A DNA stretch of 28,602 bases from Hypsibius dujardini (taxonomy: Eukaryota > Tardigrada > Eutardigrada > Parachela > Hypsibiidae), in the NCBI GenBank assembly GCA_001579985.1, contig LRSR01003275.1:1-28602 (forward strand). The letters run 5' to 3'. Within the stretch, counting starts at the first letter, position 1. Each line of letters begins with the position of its first letter. This document shows positions 1-8,409 of this stretch, in pieces. A program made the translations under genes and the position numbers. The notes under the pieces are model-generated. The model saw only the letters and a program-made list of their open reading frames with translations. It did not search any database and had not been told where the DNA came from.

Positions 1-365
1 TACATCATGCGTGGGCCTATAGAGAAGGATGAGGAAAGAATCAAAACGTCAATTACACATTTATTACACGTGGTATCAATGTACTTTCTTCGGATGTCAT
101 ACTACGCACATGTAGTAACAAGAGACGTAATCGATGTAATAACCATTCGGGGTCTTGCAACATTTGAAAGGCTGTCGATCGTCCCCAACGATCGGTCCGG
201 AACCCGGACGATAGACCCAGAACTGTAAAGTAACTCCATCAATTATGAATCATAATTAATGAGATACCGCATATACCAAAAAGGGTTGTAGCCCAATTTC
301 GTGGAAAAAAAAGTTAGGTTATTGGTTACAGCTATTGTACCCCTCTCTGAGATCCGCTAAAATCC
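1..365. other. No gene seen
   Basis: I found no convincing exon here. One short open frame on the plus strand lacks splice signals and any recognisable motif. The stretch is ordinary AT/GC-mixed spacer leading into the inverted-repeat element that follows. Confidence 0.4.
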
Positions 366-757
366 TAGTTATTTTACCCTTCCCATGTTGTCCGTTCGTC
401 CAGACAACAGACGGATGAACAGACGGACGGATGGACGGACGGACGGACGGATGGACGGACGAACGAACGGATGGACGGACAGACGGACGAACGGACGGAC
501 GGATGGACAGACAAACGGATGGACAACGGATGGATGGACGGACGAACGGATGGACAACGGATGGATGGACGGACGGACGAACGGATGGACAACGGACGGA
601 CGGACAACATGGGAGTTTACTGTCCGTCTGCCAGCCTGTCCGTCTGTCAGCTTGTTTGTCCGTCCGTCCGAACGGACATCGGTCGTTCGAACAGACGGAC
701 GGACGGACGGACAATGGGGTTCTATTGGGCCCCAAAAGGGGGAAGGGGTAAATAGCC
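366..757. mobile_element. Foldback-like element with GGAC-rich core
   Basis: The outer ends resemble each other in inverted orientation: a TTATTTTACCCTTCCC-type left end and a GGGAAGGGGTAAATAGC-type right end. A second, exact inverted pair (CCCATGTTGTCCGT at 383-396 and its complement at 599-612) brackets the main array. The core is a degenerate tandem array of GGAC and GGAT tetramers, running one way to about 605 and inverted at about 615-680. The long open frames on both strands are a by-product of a repeat that contains no stop codons. No transposase is encoded. The family is unknown and the exact ends are uncertain. Confidence 0.5.
405..602. repeat. GGAC/GGAT tetranucleotide array
   Basis: This is an imperfect tandem array built from GGAC, GGAT and GAAC tetramers, forming the core of the inverted-repeat element around it. 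A shorter stretch of the complementary motif follows at about 615-680, so the whole region could fold into a long hairpin. Confidence 0.85.
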
Positions 758-1000
758 ACTCCGTAGGTTTTTTCCTGAATGCTGAATCAAATTAGGGTGA
801 CGACATGTCCATTGTAACGTTTTGGACGAAAAATTCCTAACGACCCTCTTTTCAAAAACGGCAATTCAATCATACCGATCATCAACAGGTTAAAATAAAC
901 TCTACCTGAAATTCGTCATCCCAAAGGGCTGAAAAATGAGATGAGAGGAGTGACCATCCGGTCCGGTTCCAAATTACATTGGAGATGGATATTAGCACTA
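758..1000. other. Spacer without visible gene
   Basis: Nothing coding or repetitive stands out between the GGAC element and the next inverted-repeat element. Confidence 0.4.
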
Positions 1001-1275
1001 CTGTACGCTCCCGATCTCAAGGGTCGATTATGCCCCACCCCCGCTGATTCACATCAAGCTTGAGCGGATCGTTCAATTTCGTTCACTTGTCCGTGATTGG
1101 CCTGTTGGTTTTTGCCTGACAGGCTATGCTACCTTGCTTGATTGAAATGACGATTTCGGTATCAAAATTATTAAGTCAGTAAAGTTTAAGTGAATCTGAA
1201 TGAACAACCAAGCGAGTGACGGAACGTGTTTTCGGGCTGGACTTGAAATCGACCCTTGAGATCAGGAGCGTACAG
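1001..1275. mobile_element. TA-flanked MITE-like element, CTGTACGCTCC ends
   Basis: The two ends are inverted copies for about 32 bp, beginning CTGTACGCTCC and running through GATCTCAAGGGTCGATT. A TA dinucleotide borders each side (999-1000 and 1276-1277), as expected for Tc1/mariner-type insertion. The interior shows no transposase, so it is non-autonomous. It lies about 20 bp downstream of the stop codon of the neighbouring minus-strand gene and probably forms part of its 3' UTR or 3' flank. The element at 5521-5834 shares the GATCTCAAGG part of the end and belongs to the same broad family. Confidence 0.75.
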
Positions 1276-1297
1276 TACTAAGTAATGTGAGAAAGGA

Positions 1298-2286
1298 TTA
1301 GAAGAAGCTCCGGTCATCCATACCGGTAATGAAAGTGTTGATGGTCAGAGATGCGTTTTTGGCGTCGAAGCAGAACATTTGATTGACGAGAATACCGAAA
1401 TCCCGGTAATGACACCTGCGACAAATGAGGCGCGCGGTTGAGGTTTCTGCGAAGGCGGGCAAGATGCGGCGCACCTACGTCGGATAGTACGGGTAGACAC
1501 CTTGGGACGGTGGTTTATAGGGAAACATGAATTTACACCAAATAGTTTGCAGTTTCTGTGAGAAGAAAACGGTAATGACACAATCGTGGTTTCTTTCAAA
1601 TCTGATTATATTCCTCATACCGGGACCATTGAAGAAAATATCTGTGCATTATAATCTGTTTATTCAATGGTCCCGCGGTAGGAGTCGGGGATTATTTAAA
1701 TGTGTGGTAATACCTCAAAATCGTCTATCCAGTCACTACAAACCAAAATGTCAAAGAGAGAAAACGTTTCGGCAATAGTAATTCGGCAGTGGTAATCGTA
1801 GTTTTAGTTTTAGTTTCAAGGACAGAGTAAAACTCACTGTATTCCAACCATGGCTTCACCTGCGACAAGCAATGTGGCCGTTAAAAACGAACATTTTCAT
1901 TTTAATACACATAATTGTCCAAGTCTTTTGGTCTCAATTACCGTCCATGCATTCAATATTCCATTTGCGATTGGGACTCCTAGTTCCTCCGTGACCGTGG
2001 TACGCGGACAAGATGGTGTCCCCCTACACATATTTGCCGCAAGCACAATCCATTATTACATTTGCTCGCGTTATTTGATATGTATAACTTATTGATATGT
2101 GCAACTTATTGAGCTATCTTTTGCTATCGTTTGCTCGTATAAGCAAACGCAATAATTCTCTCGTAATACATGCATGCCATGACAGCTTACCGATCCGAAG
2201 GCGTTGGTATTGGTATAATACCGATAGGTGGCGAAAACGGCCGGAACTAATCCAAAGAAACACACCAAAAGCGCACGGAAGCCCAT
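1298..2286 (-). CDS. Small secreted protein, dermatopontin-like (tentative)
   Basis: Six exons join in phase: 2286-2191, 2023-1942, 1859-1838, 1735-1714, 1555-1501 and 1446-1298, giving 141 aa. The first exon starts with a clear signal peptide (MGFRALLVCFFGLVPAVFA) and ends at GTAAGC. The mature part has a block ending NRKWNIECMDG followed by GEAMVGIHDWIDDFE and then KLQTIWCKF. This pattern resembles the dermatopontin repeat, where a His/Asp-rich turn precedes a basic-aromatic-x-Phe-x-Cys motif; an ITGMDDRSFF near the C-terminus fits a third copy. Dermatopontins are secreted matrix proteins of about 200 aa, so this one is short. Two exons are only 22 nt, and the exon 5/6 choice is uncertain: an extra exon at 1621-1655 and a different donor at 1475 also keep the frame. 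The family call is an inference from motifs. Confidence 0.45.
1621..1676. repeat. 13-bp perfect inverted repeat
   Basis: CGGGACCATTGAA at 1621-1633 is matched exactly by its reverse complement at 1664-1676. The 56-bp unit lies in an intron of the dermatopontin-like gene and may be a tiny insertion. It creates a tempting but doubtful extra exon on the minus strand. Confidence 0.7.
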
Positions 2287-2560
2287 TTCGTAGTCAGGGA
2301 ACCCGATACTGCCCGAATCAGGGAACCCTTTACTGTCGGAGTCAGGGAACCCGCTACTACCGGAGTCAGGGAACCCTTTACTACCGGAGTCAGGGAACCC
2401 GCTACTGCCGAAGTCGGGGAACCCGATACTACCAGAGTCCGGGAACCCTTTACTACCAGAGTCCGGGAACCCTTTACTACCAGAGTCAGGGAACCCTTTA
2501 CTACCAGAGTTAGGGAACCCGATACTAGCGGAGTCAGGGAACCCGTTACTGCCCGATTCC
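2287..2560. repeat. 24-bp minisatellite, about 11 copies
   Basis: A 24-bp unit (plus strand, containing GGAGTCAGGGAACCC and a TTTACTACC or GCTACTACC variant) is repeated about eleven times. On the minus strand it ends right before the ATG of the signal-peptide exon and is open in the same frame, where it would read as an eight-residue repeat of the GFPDSGSK type. No ATG precedes it in that frame and a stop codon bounds it, so it is more likely promoter or 5' UTR sequence than protein. Confidence 0.9.
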
Positions 2561-3216
2561 GTCAATTAATCATAGGAATTCTGCTTCTGAACCAAGATGA
2601 AGGCCAACAAGTATGCATGTACACCTCGATATCGTCTCAACCGCAGCAGAAGATTAGATGAGACGGCAAAGCTTCAGTAAAATCTGTTTAGTTGTGTTTT
2701 TCTTTCATTTCCAAAGTTATTTCGATCTGGCCAATGAAATCATAATGGCCGCGCACGCAAACTTTAACGGTACGAGCCTTCAGGCGAGATGGTGGTCTTT
2801 CACAAGTTTAACGACACCGTGACAAATTCTGCCGCCGCTTTACGCTCCAAACAAAGCACGTACCGGCTGCAGGCGCGGTTGTCGGTGGGAAAGTACTCTA
2901 TTCTTTCCGCACATCAATCATCATGTGCGTATCTTCGCGAGGAGCTCTCAATTTGATGTGACACATAATTCGACTTCCGGCATTATAGAGCCCATCAGCG
3001 CGAGACCACTTGTCTCTTCAGTGTCGTCGGTCGACTCTATTAGATGCTCACACTGTTGTGGGTGAAAACCCGACAGGGTCAGTCAGCACGACGACGACCG
3101 GCCCGAAACTGCAAATGTAACAGAACAACAAGCTTTTTTTGGCGGAAATCCCTTGACTTTCCTTTTCCCCATTGCAGGGCCATGGACCCACCGTCGCTCC
3201 TGCAGAAAAGTTAACC
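2561..3216. other. Spacer, possible promoter or small exon
   Basis: No recognised gene. A polypyrimidine tract and acceptor-like CCATTGCAG end at about 3177, followed by a short frame starting MDPPSLLQK. It can be joined in phase to a frame at about 4080-4142 (ending KLSVKLMES), giving only 29 residues, so I do not call a gene. The stretch between the two divergently oriented genes could hold promoters. Confidence 0.3.
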
Positions 3217-3249
3217 TACACCAAGCAAACGCGGCGGGTTGAATCGCTA

Positions 3250-3395
3250 CAGTCAAAGTCCCTGAGATTCGAACGACGTCACAGTTCTGTTTCTAATTTA
3301 CTGTCTCAAACTCCAAACCAGCAACAGCCGGCTCCGAGTAAACGGTTCGATAGAAATAAACTCACGTGACCGTTCGAATCTCAGGACTTTAACTG
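3250..3395. mobile_element. Nested Tc1/mariner-type MITE, CAGTYAAAGTCC ends
   Basis: This 146-bp element sits inside the left arm of the larger palindromic element. Its ends are inverted copies (CAGTCAAAGTCC and CAGTTAAAGTCC, continuing TGAGATTCGAACG), and it is flanked by TA on both sides. The opposite arm of the host element still has the unoccupied site GCTACATGGG, which fixes the borders and the TA duplication. The CAGT start and TA target fit Tc1/mariner-derived MITEs. Confidence 0.85.
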
Positions 3396-3639
3396 TACAT
3401 GGGTTGAATCGCTGAATGGGTTGAATCGGTCGAGTGGCGGAGGGCGCCACGAGTGTAAATTGCAAACAACACTCATTCAGCTTCACACACACCGCGTTTA
3501 ATTTGAATAAAGTCGCCCTGCTGTTCCAGTGACTGGGCCAATCCAATGTGCACAGGCACCAGATGAGGTGTGCAATGCACAAAACAGCTGGCGAAATTTG
3601 AAATTAAATAAAGTGTCATACCGTCAGCTCTTGCGTACA

Positions 3640-3790
3640 TTTCATTGCACACTGCACGGGTGCCTGCAGTGCACACTGCACGGGTGCTTGCAGTGCACAA
3701 TGCACGCATGCATTTCATTGCACACTGCACGGGTGCCTGCAGTGCATACTGCACGGATGCCTGCAGTGCACACTGCACACTGGCCCAGTC
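3640..3790. repeat. 24-bp minisatellite in element core
   Basis: A unit of the type CACTGCACGGGTGCCTGCAG is repeated about six times with variation. It is rich in GTGCAC/CTGCAG palindromes, so single strands could fold on themselves. It forms the loop of the surrounding foldback element. Confidence 0.8.
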
Positions 3791-3933
3791 AATCAAAAAG
3801 CATGGCGACTTTAAATTAAACGCGACGTGTTTGAAGTTAGATGAGCGTTGTTTACAGTTTACACTTGTGGCGCCCTCCGCCACCCGACCGATTCAACCCA
3901 TGTAGCGATTCAACCCGCCGCGTTTGCTTGGTA

Positions 3934-4955
3934 CCGAAAGTCCATGTGGACATAAGGACCACCTCGTGTCCGTCCGTCCATTCACAAAATGCACGCAGTC
4001 CGATGTCCGACCTGAGGTACGTACGTACGCACGTACAGAGAGTACGTACGTACGTACGCACGTACAGACATGGACAATAGCTGCGCGGGTTCAAGTGCCT
4101 GGCAGACTCGCTAAGCTCAGTGTAAAACTGATGGAGAGCTAATGAGTTTTCAATGGTGAGTGACAAACCCACTGACGCGGTAGTGTGGCGCCTCCTGTGG
4201 TGGGCGGACGCCCCGTCCGCAAGAAACCTGTATTAGACCAATTGATTGTGCTTCCGCACGCCAATCGGCGGAGTTGATCGTGAAATATCATAAGACGTAC
4301 GTAGTCCGGAAGTCAGTGGCGCCGACAGCTGTTTTTTGCCTTTTTTGCCGTTGATGCATGTACAATGTATCTAGCATCGTGCGTGGAAGGTTTTGCAGTT
4401 TTCACGCACATAGCTGTCTGCTTCCGGTCACACACTGCAACACATCTCGTCGATACAAGGTATCTCGTCGGTACAAGGGTGATGGATCAAGCCGGGCAAC
4501 GGCAAGCTGTATCGCATTGAGAGGACAACGGACTCGGTCGTGGGGACCGACTATTTTTGTGCGCCAACTCACAATTTTCGCATTCCTGTGGGGCGGACCT
4601 TATGTGCATACCAGTTTGTATTAGCGCTCACCATTAGCATTGTAAACGCCGTAGCGCTCACAGCAGGTCCCAAGGGCCAAGGGACCAGCGGACTTCCAAT
4701 CCCCAAAATATTATTTGGAACTGTTATTTGGATCGCTTTCTCTGAAACACCTGACGTCTTTATCATCGAACAATTGCGGAGTTTACTTTCGTTCTAATCA
4801 GAACGCTTCAAGTTGCTACGTAAAAACTGATACGGAAACCACGTTCAACAATTTTCAGGTCCATCCAGACAGACCCAGGGTGAACTGCCGGCTGAACATT
4901 GCCGTCGGCCAATTTGTGAATCGTCGGAGAAAGTATTCCGTCGTGTGGATTAAGG
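3934..4955. other. Spacer with GTAC repeat; no gene called
   Basis: A short palindromic GTAC-rich run lies at about 4018-4070, and a small hairpin (GGCGGAC/GTCCGC) at about 4204-4220. An acceptor-like TTTTCAG at about 4857 precedes the start codon of the TP53I13-like gene by about 100 bp and may end a 5' UTR intron. No other exon was recognised. Confidence 0.35.
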
Positions 4956-7900
4956 ATGAGTTCGTCGTTCAAGCGACCAACTCTGGCGTGTTCCGCCGCT
5001 GTTATTGTTGCTTATTCCCTATTATGCTTTCGTCGTGTCGCAGTGCAGGCGCAACAGCAGTTTATAATAGCGGAAATCCCGCCGATTCCCACCGCGGCGG
5101 GTGAAGGAATCACTGCGGATATGATGATGAGTGGTCGGACACCCGACTGCGACGACGGCACCGTAAGCTCTCGAGTTACTAAGCAATATGCGCCATCACA
5201 CAAACCCTTTTCCTCGACACATCGACACGAAGACACGAGGCGCTCCATTGTGGAACGAAAAGCCAACAGACCAATGACAACACTTCGTGTGATGTGTGCT
5301 CGTGTGTTGCTGCACACAACTTCACGAGGAAATGCCGATTTGCTCGCGAATTCGTGAGCCGTTGGTATGACTCACACACGATCTCACGATCAGTTGCATG
5401 TCATGTCTTCGTATCTTCGTGTCTTCGTGTCTTCGTGTCTTCGTGTCTTCGTGTCTTCGTGTTCGGAAAAGGACTCTGTGTCATGGCGCATATTGCTTAC
5501 CATGGAAATATTCCCCACTACCGAATGCTCGCGATCTCAAGGAACAGCTAAGCCCCGCCTCCCTCGGTGTCGGCCTGCAGTCGATTGAACGTTCAATCTG
5601 ATTCACTCTTCTCTGATTGGGTAATTTCCTACAGCTTACCCGTTGTGCTCGATCGATTGATTGTACAGTAGTGCTTTTCAGTAATGCTCGATCGATTGAT
5701 TGTACAGTAGTGCTTTTCCGTATATTTTTCCCTACAGTGCTAATTTGGTGAACGGAACTGAAAAGGCACGGCCCGGGTTGGTTAAAATTTACGGGTAGAA
5801 CAGGAACGTGTCCCTTGAGATCGCGAGCATACGGTACGAGGTAAAGGCCGTTAAACAGGTCGGTTTTTTTTGCAACGTTGATTTCCCGGCGCTGCAGTGC
5901 TGGCATGCCATAGCAGATGGCTTGAAAACATTCAAAAAAGTTCTCTGACCCATTTTTGGTTCGTTTCTAAGCCTCACGGTTCGAATTTGAGTTCCAAAAA
6001 AAGGAAGGGAAGAATCTCAATGGAGAAGTGTGCAAGTAGTCCGGTAGAGGCGCCACTTCAGTGCCATTTCCCTGGGTTGACTTGGCAAAAACGACTTATG
6101 CGCCATCTGCTGGCCTGGTTAACGGCCTTTACCTCGTACTTGTATTTGATATTAAGTATAATTAACAGCAACGAAATCAACGGTTATTGCTTGTATAGAA
6201 AAACTTGACAGTAGATTGGAACGGATGGGATGGGGATCGTTGGTGCTTTGGCGAACGCTGGACAACGTCCTCTCAAAAACTTCCGGTAAGGTACAAGAGT
6301 TGATTTTCCGCGGAGCGAAACAAAAATGACGCATGTTCCACATAATTGTTCTCGTGTTCCACGTTTAGCCAACGGAATGGTGTGGTCCCCAGCCACCGCC
6401 GGTATGCGTATGAGTATGAGGTGATATCTGTAAATCGGCTGACCCTCCATTTGGTTGATAAACCGGCTCACCCATGAGTTCCTCTTTAATGCTAGGTGAC
6501 TGCTTGATTTTTTGATTTTTAGAAGTGCTATAATATACTTGGATATAGTACAGAAATCAAACAATCAAGCACCCGCCATCAAAGAGAAACCAATGAGTGA
6601 GCCGATTTATCGACCAAATGGAGGGTGAGCCGATTTATCGACCAAATGGAGGGTGAGCCGAAATACAGATTTCACCTCGTCCTCGTGATGTTTGAGGTTT
6701 CCATTTCCGAATCTATGATTTTGGGCGTGTATTTAGGCGATACATCACTGTATGTCGGACACTATTTCTTACGAAGACGTACCGCCTACTAGGTACGTAC
6801 AGACCAATAATTCCAATAATAGACAAATAACAATAATAATATTAATTCTTCTGTAAACGAATAATTCGGCTAAATGGTCTAGTTAACTTTAATATGTAAA
6901 TAAAATCAGACACAGCTCAAATTTTTTAATCACATAATCTAAATTTACGCCGACAGAAGACACGCCCATCGCTGAGCTGAATTTCCTAATCCAAGTGAAA
7001 CACCGAAATGACCGTTCATCCAAATAAGAAACGCACTCGTACTTATGCTTATTTCCTGGAATATTTTCTAGCGGGAATCACAGACCATCATGGGCAATCT
7101 ACGGCGAGTATACTTACTTGCCTCCGCAAAGATGGCTGCATAATTTAGAAGTATGAAGCACCGTTTTTTGGGGGGGGGGGGAATAGCATGCTCTTTAGCT
7201 GGATTATATGCAAAGCGCGTGCTGCAGTTTACGTTCCCACTTTTTTGTTCGCAGCATGGAGCCGTGGCTCTCCTCTATAATCCTTGGTATGCACCGTGCG
7301 ACGAATCCGAAGAACAAAGTGGAAACTTCTCTCGGCAGATTTCCCATAATTAGTTTGATTGATTCTTTACTATGTAGTGCGGACCCTGTGGAGATTGACA
7401 AATTACGGAAACTCGTGACTGGATGTCTTCGGCGGCATGTAATCACACCCTACAATAAGCTCCCCAGAGCTACAGTAAGTACGAACGATGGGAACCGGCA
7501 AAGTGATCAGTACAGTACTGGACCTACAATCAACGACAAGATTGAGTACACTGGAGGGTCCGGAGTATGGGCAAGAGGGGCGGAGCAAGGGGTGGTCAGG
7601 TGGGCAAAGAGAGGTGGTAGTGGGCAAGGGGCGGAGCAAGGGGGTGGTCAGGTGGGCAAAAGGGGCGGAGCAAAGGGTGGTCAGGTGGGCAAAAGGGGCG
7701 GAGCAAAGGGTGGTCAGGTGGGCAAAAGGGGCGGAGCAGGGGGTGGTTGATTGTTCGATTGTTTAAAAACCACCCCCTGCCCCGCCCCTTCTGCCCATAC
7801 CCCGATCCTTCAGTGTACTCAGTCTGGTCGTTGACTGTAACTGAAATTCAGACCGTTACTAGTGCTCGACATGCAATGGATGGCCCCCTTCAAACTAATA

Positions 7901-8409
7901 TGTATTACTTTTGCCGTTCGTTTGCAGCCATTTGCACTTGTGACTTGGGGATGTAAATTGATGATGGCGTCGGCGGACATAGAAAGGGCGACGATGTTTA
8001 TTCAGGTAAAGGCATAAAGGTTGAGTTAAGGAGAAATGCAGTGAATGGACAGACATACACACGTGGCAAAAACCTTGCGCTGACCGAATTAAGCACTTTA
8101 ACTCGGGGCTATGTACAGCAGCCATCCAACGAATGAGTGTAATGGCTTAACTCGGTTAGCGCAAGGTTTTTGCCGCGTGTGTAGAACGGAACGGCAGTAT
8201 AAATTTCCTCTTTTCTTAACTACTTCTTTTGTATATTGCGCTAGACTCACGCCAAGCATGGGGCGGAACAACTATCAAAGGAGGGTCAATACAACCTCAA
8301 TCTACTCCAAAGGGCCGCAATCGTGAGCGATTATGACGACTCCATTCTTTGTCCGAATTCGCAACGCCAGTTCTTTTCCCCTAACAGCTTCAAACGGTTC
8401 TTTATGTGA
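4956..8409 (+). CDS. TP53I13: TP53I13-like protein (DUF3105-type domain)
   Basis: Eight exons join in phase: 4956-5162, 6369-6401, 6737-6792, 7072-7150, 7255-7286, 7378-7474, 7928-8005 and 8245-8409, giving 248 aa. An N-terminal hydrophobic segment (about residues 11-24) should act as signal peptide or anchor. The core reads [20 protein letters not shown], then [21 protein letters not shown] and LLYNPC, then [21 protein letters not shown] and an LSKEGQYN segment. This order and the HNLEHGAV motif match the conserved region of animal TP53I13 and the wider DUF3105 family. The molecular function of that family is not known to me. The protein ends about 25 residues after the conserved domain and lacks the longer C-terminal part of the vertebrate protein. 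Introns 1, 2, 6 and 7 hold inverted-repeat elements. The continuous frame through 7256-7474 is misleading because a 91-nt intron removes part of it. Confidence 0.85.
5182..5497. mobile_element. TA-flanked foldback element with 8-bp array
   Basis: Inverted ends of about 60 bp start AGCAATATGCGCCAT and are bordered by TA on both sides (5180-5181 and 5498-5499). The right arm contains a TCTTCGTG array of about seven copies (5405-5461), and a single related motif is in the left arm. It lies in intron 1 of the TP53I13-like gene, starting 19 bp after the splice donor. It has no coding capacity. Confidence 0.8.
5405..5461. repeat. TCTTCGTG octamer array
   Basis: About seven direct copies of TCTTCGTG lie inside the right half of the foldback element in intron 1 of the TP53I13-like gene. 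Confidence 0.9.
5521..5834. mobile_element. TA-flanked MITE, GCTCGCGATCTCAAGG ends
   Basis: Ends are inverted copies beginning CCGAATGCTCGCG (left) and CCGTATGCTCGCG (right), continuing ATCTCAAGG, with TA on both sides (5519-5520, 5835-5836). A 39-bp tandem duplication lies in its middle. It shares the GATCTCAAGG part of its ends with the element at 1001-1275. Non-coding, in intron 1 of the TP53I13-like gene. Confidence 0.75.
5646..5718. repeat. 39-bp tandem duplication
   Basis: TGCTCGATCGATTGATTG and the following 21 bp are present twice head to tail (copies begin at 5646 and 5685), within the MITE at 5521-5834. Confidence 0.9.
5837..6136. mobile_element. TA-flanked inverted-repeat element, CGAGGTAAAGGCC ends
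   Basis: Ends are inverted copies of CGAGGTAAAGGCCGTTAA with slight divergence further in. TA borders both sides (5835-5836, 6137-6138); the surrounding GTAC is also repeated, so the exact duplication is ambiguous. The left TA is shared with the preceding MITE, meaning the two elements sit back to back. Confidence 0.7.
6409..6686. mobile_element. Inverted-repeat element in intron 2
   Basis: The left arm (about 6409-6475) and right arm (about 6585-6686) are inverted copies containing CCCTCCATTTGGT and CGGCTCA. The right arm has a 34-bp direct duplication, so the CCAAATGGAGGGTGAGCCG segment appears twice there. The element starts a few bases after the donor of exon 2 of the TP53I13-like gene. 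No clear TA duplication was identified, so its family is unknown. Confidence 0.65.
7527..7837. mobile_element. TA-flanked foldback element with 33-bp array
   Basis: Ends are inverted copies starting CARTCAACGACMAGAYTGAG and extending about 60 bp, bordered by TA (7525-7526, 7838-7839). The inside is a G-rich 33-bp tandem array. CAGTC-type ends with a TA target again suggest Tc1/mariner-type mobilisation. It fills most of intron 6 of the TP53I13-like gene. Confidence 0.8.
7560..7745. repeat. 33-bp G-rich minisatellite
   Basis: A unit built on GGGCAAAAGGGGCGGAGCAA is repeated about five times, the last three copies nearly identical. It forms the centre of the foldback element in intron 6 of the TP53I13-like gene and explains the long glycine-rich open frames there. 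Confidence 0.9.
8058..8181. mobile_element. MITE, CACACGTGGCAAAAACC ends (copy 1)
   Basis: Ends are inverted copies reading CACACGYGGCAAAAACCTTG with TA on each side (8056-8057, 8182-8183). The 124-bp sequence is nearly all inverted repeat. A second copy in the reverse orientation is at 18998-19115. It sits in intron 7 of the TP53I13-like gene. Confidence 0.85.

Larger units (their letters stand above)
3219..3931. mobile_element. Large palindromic element with minisatellite core
   Basis: The arms are inverted copies over about 145-180 bp once the nested insertion in the left arm is removed. The ends read ACCAAGCAAACGCGGCGGG and each abuts a TA dinucleotide (3217-3218 and 3932-3933). The inner part is a 24-bp tandem array. 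No transposase frame is visible. It looks like a non-autonomous foldback element. Small differences between the arms, including a 17-bp duplication in the left arm, show it is not brand new. Confidence 0.8.

Noticed and set aside
319-795. Overlapping Arg/Thr/Asp-rich and Pro/Ser/Val-rich frames on both strands.
   Set aside because: They are products of the GGAC tetramer array, open in several frames at once with no splice or domain signal.
1621-1655. Extra exon in the dermatopontin-like gene.
   Set aside because: It lies inside a 13-bp perfect inverted repeat and removing it gives a better motif spacing. It is kept only as an alternative.
2089-2565. Minus-strand frame of GFPDSGSK-type repeats as a repetitive structural protein.
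   Set aside because: There is no ATG and a stop codon bounds the 5' side. A 24-bp stop-free repeat is open in this frame by default.
3172-4142. A 29-residue protein made from MDPPSLLQK and a frame ending KLSVKLMES, spliced across the palindromic element.
   Set aside because: The phase fits, but the product is too short, has no family and depends on weak splice sites.
7208-7750. A long continuous plus-strand frame starting MEPWLSS (from 7256), which could be an independent gene.
   Set aside because: Its first part is the wrong frame of TP53I13-like exon 5 plus a 91-nt intron. With donor at 7287 and acceptor at 7377 the conserved HGAV and RRHVITP segments join in phase.
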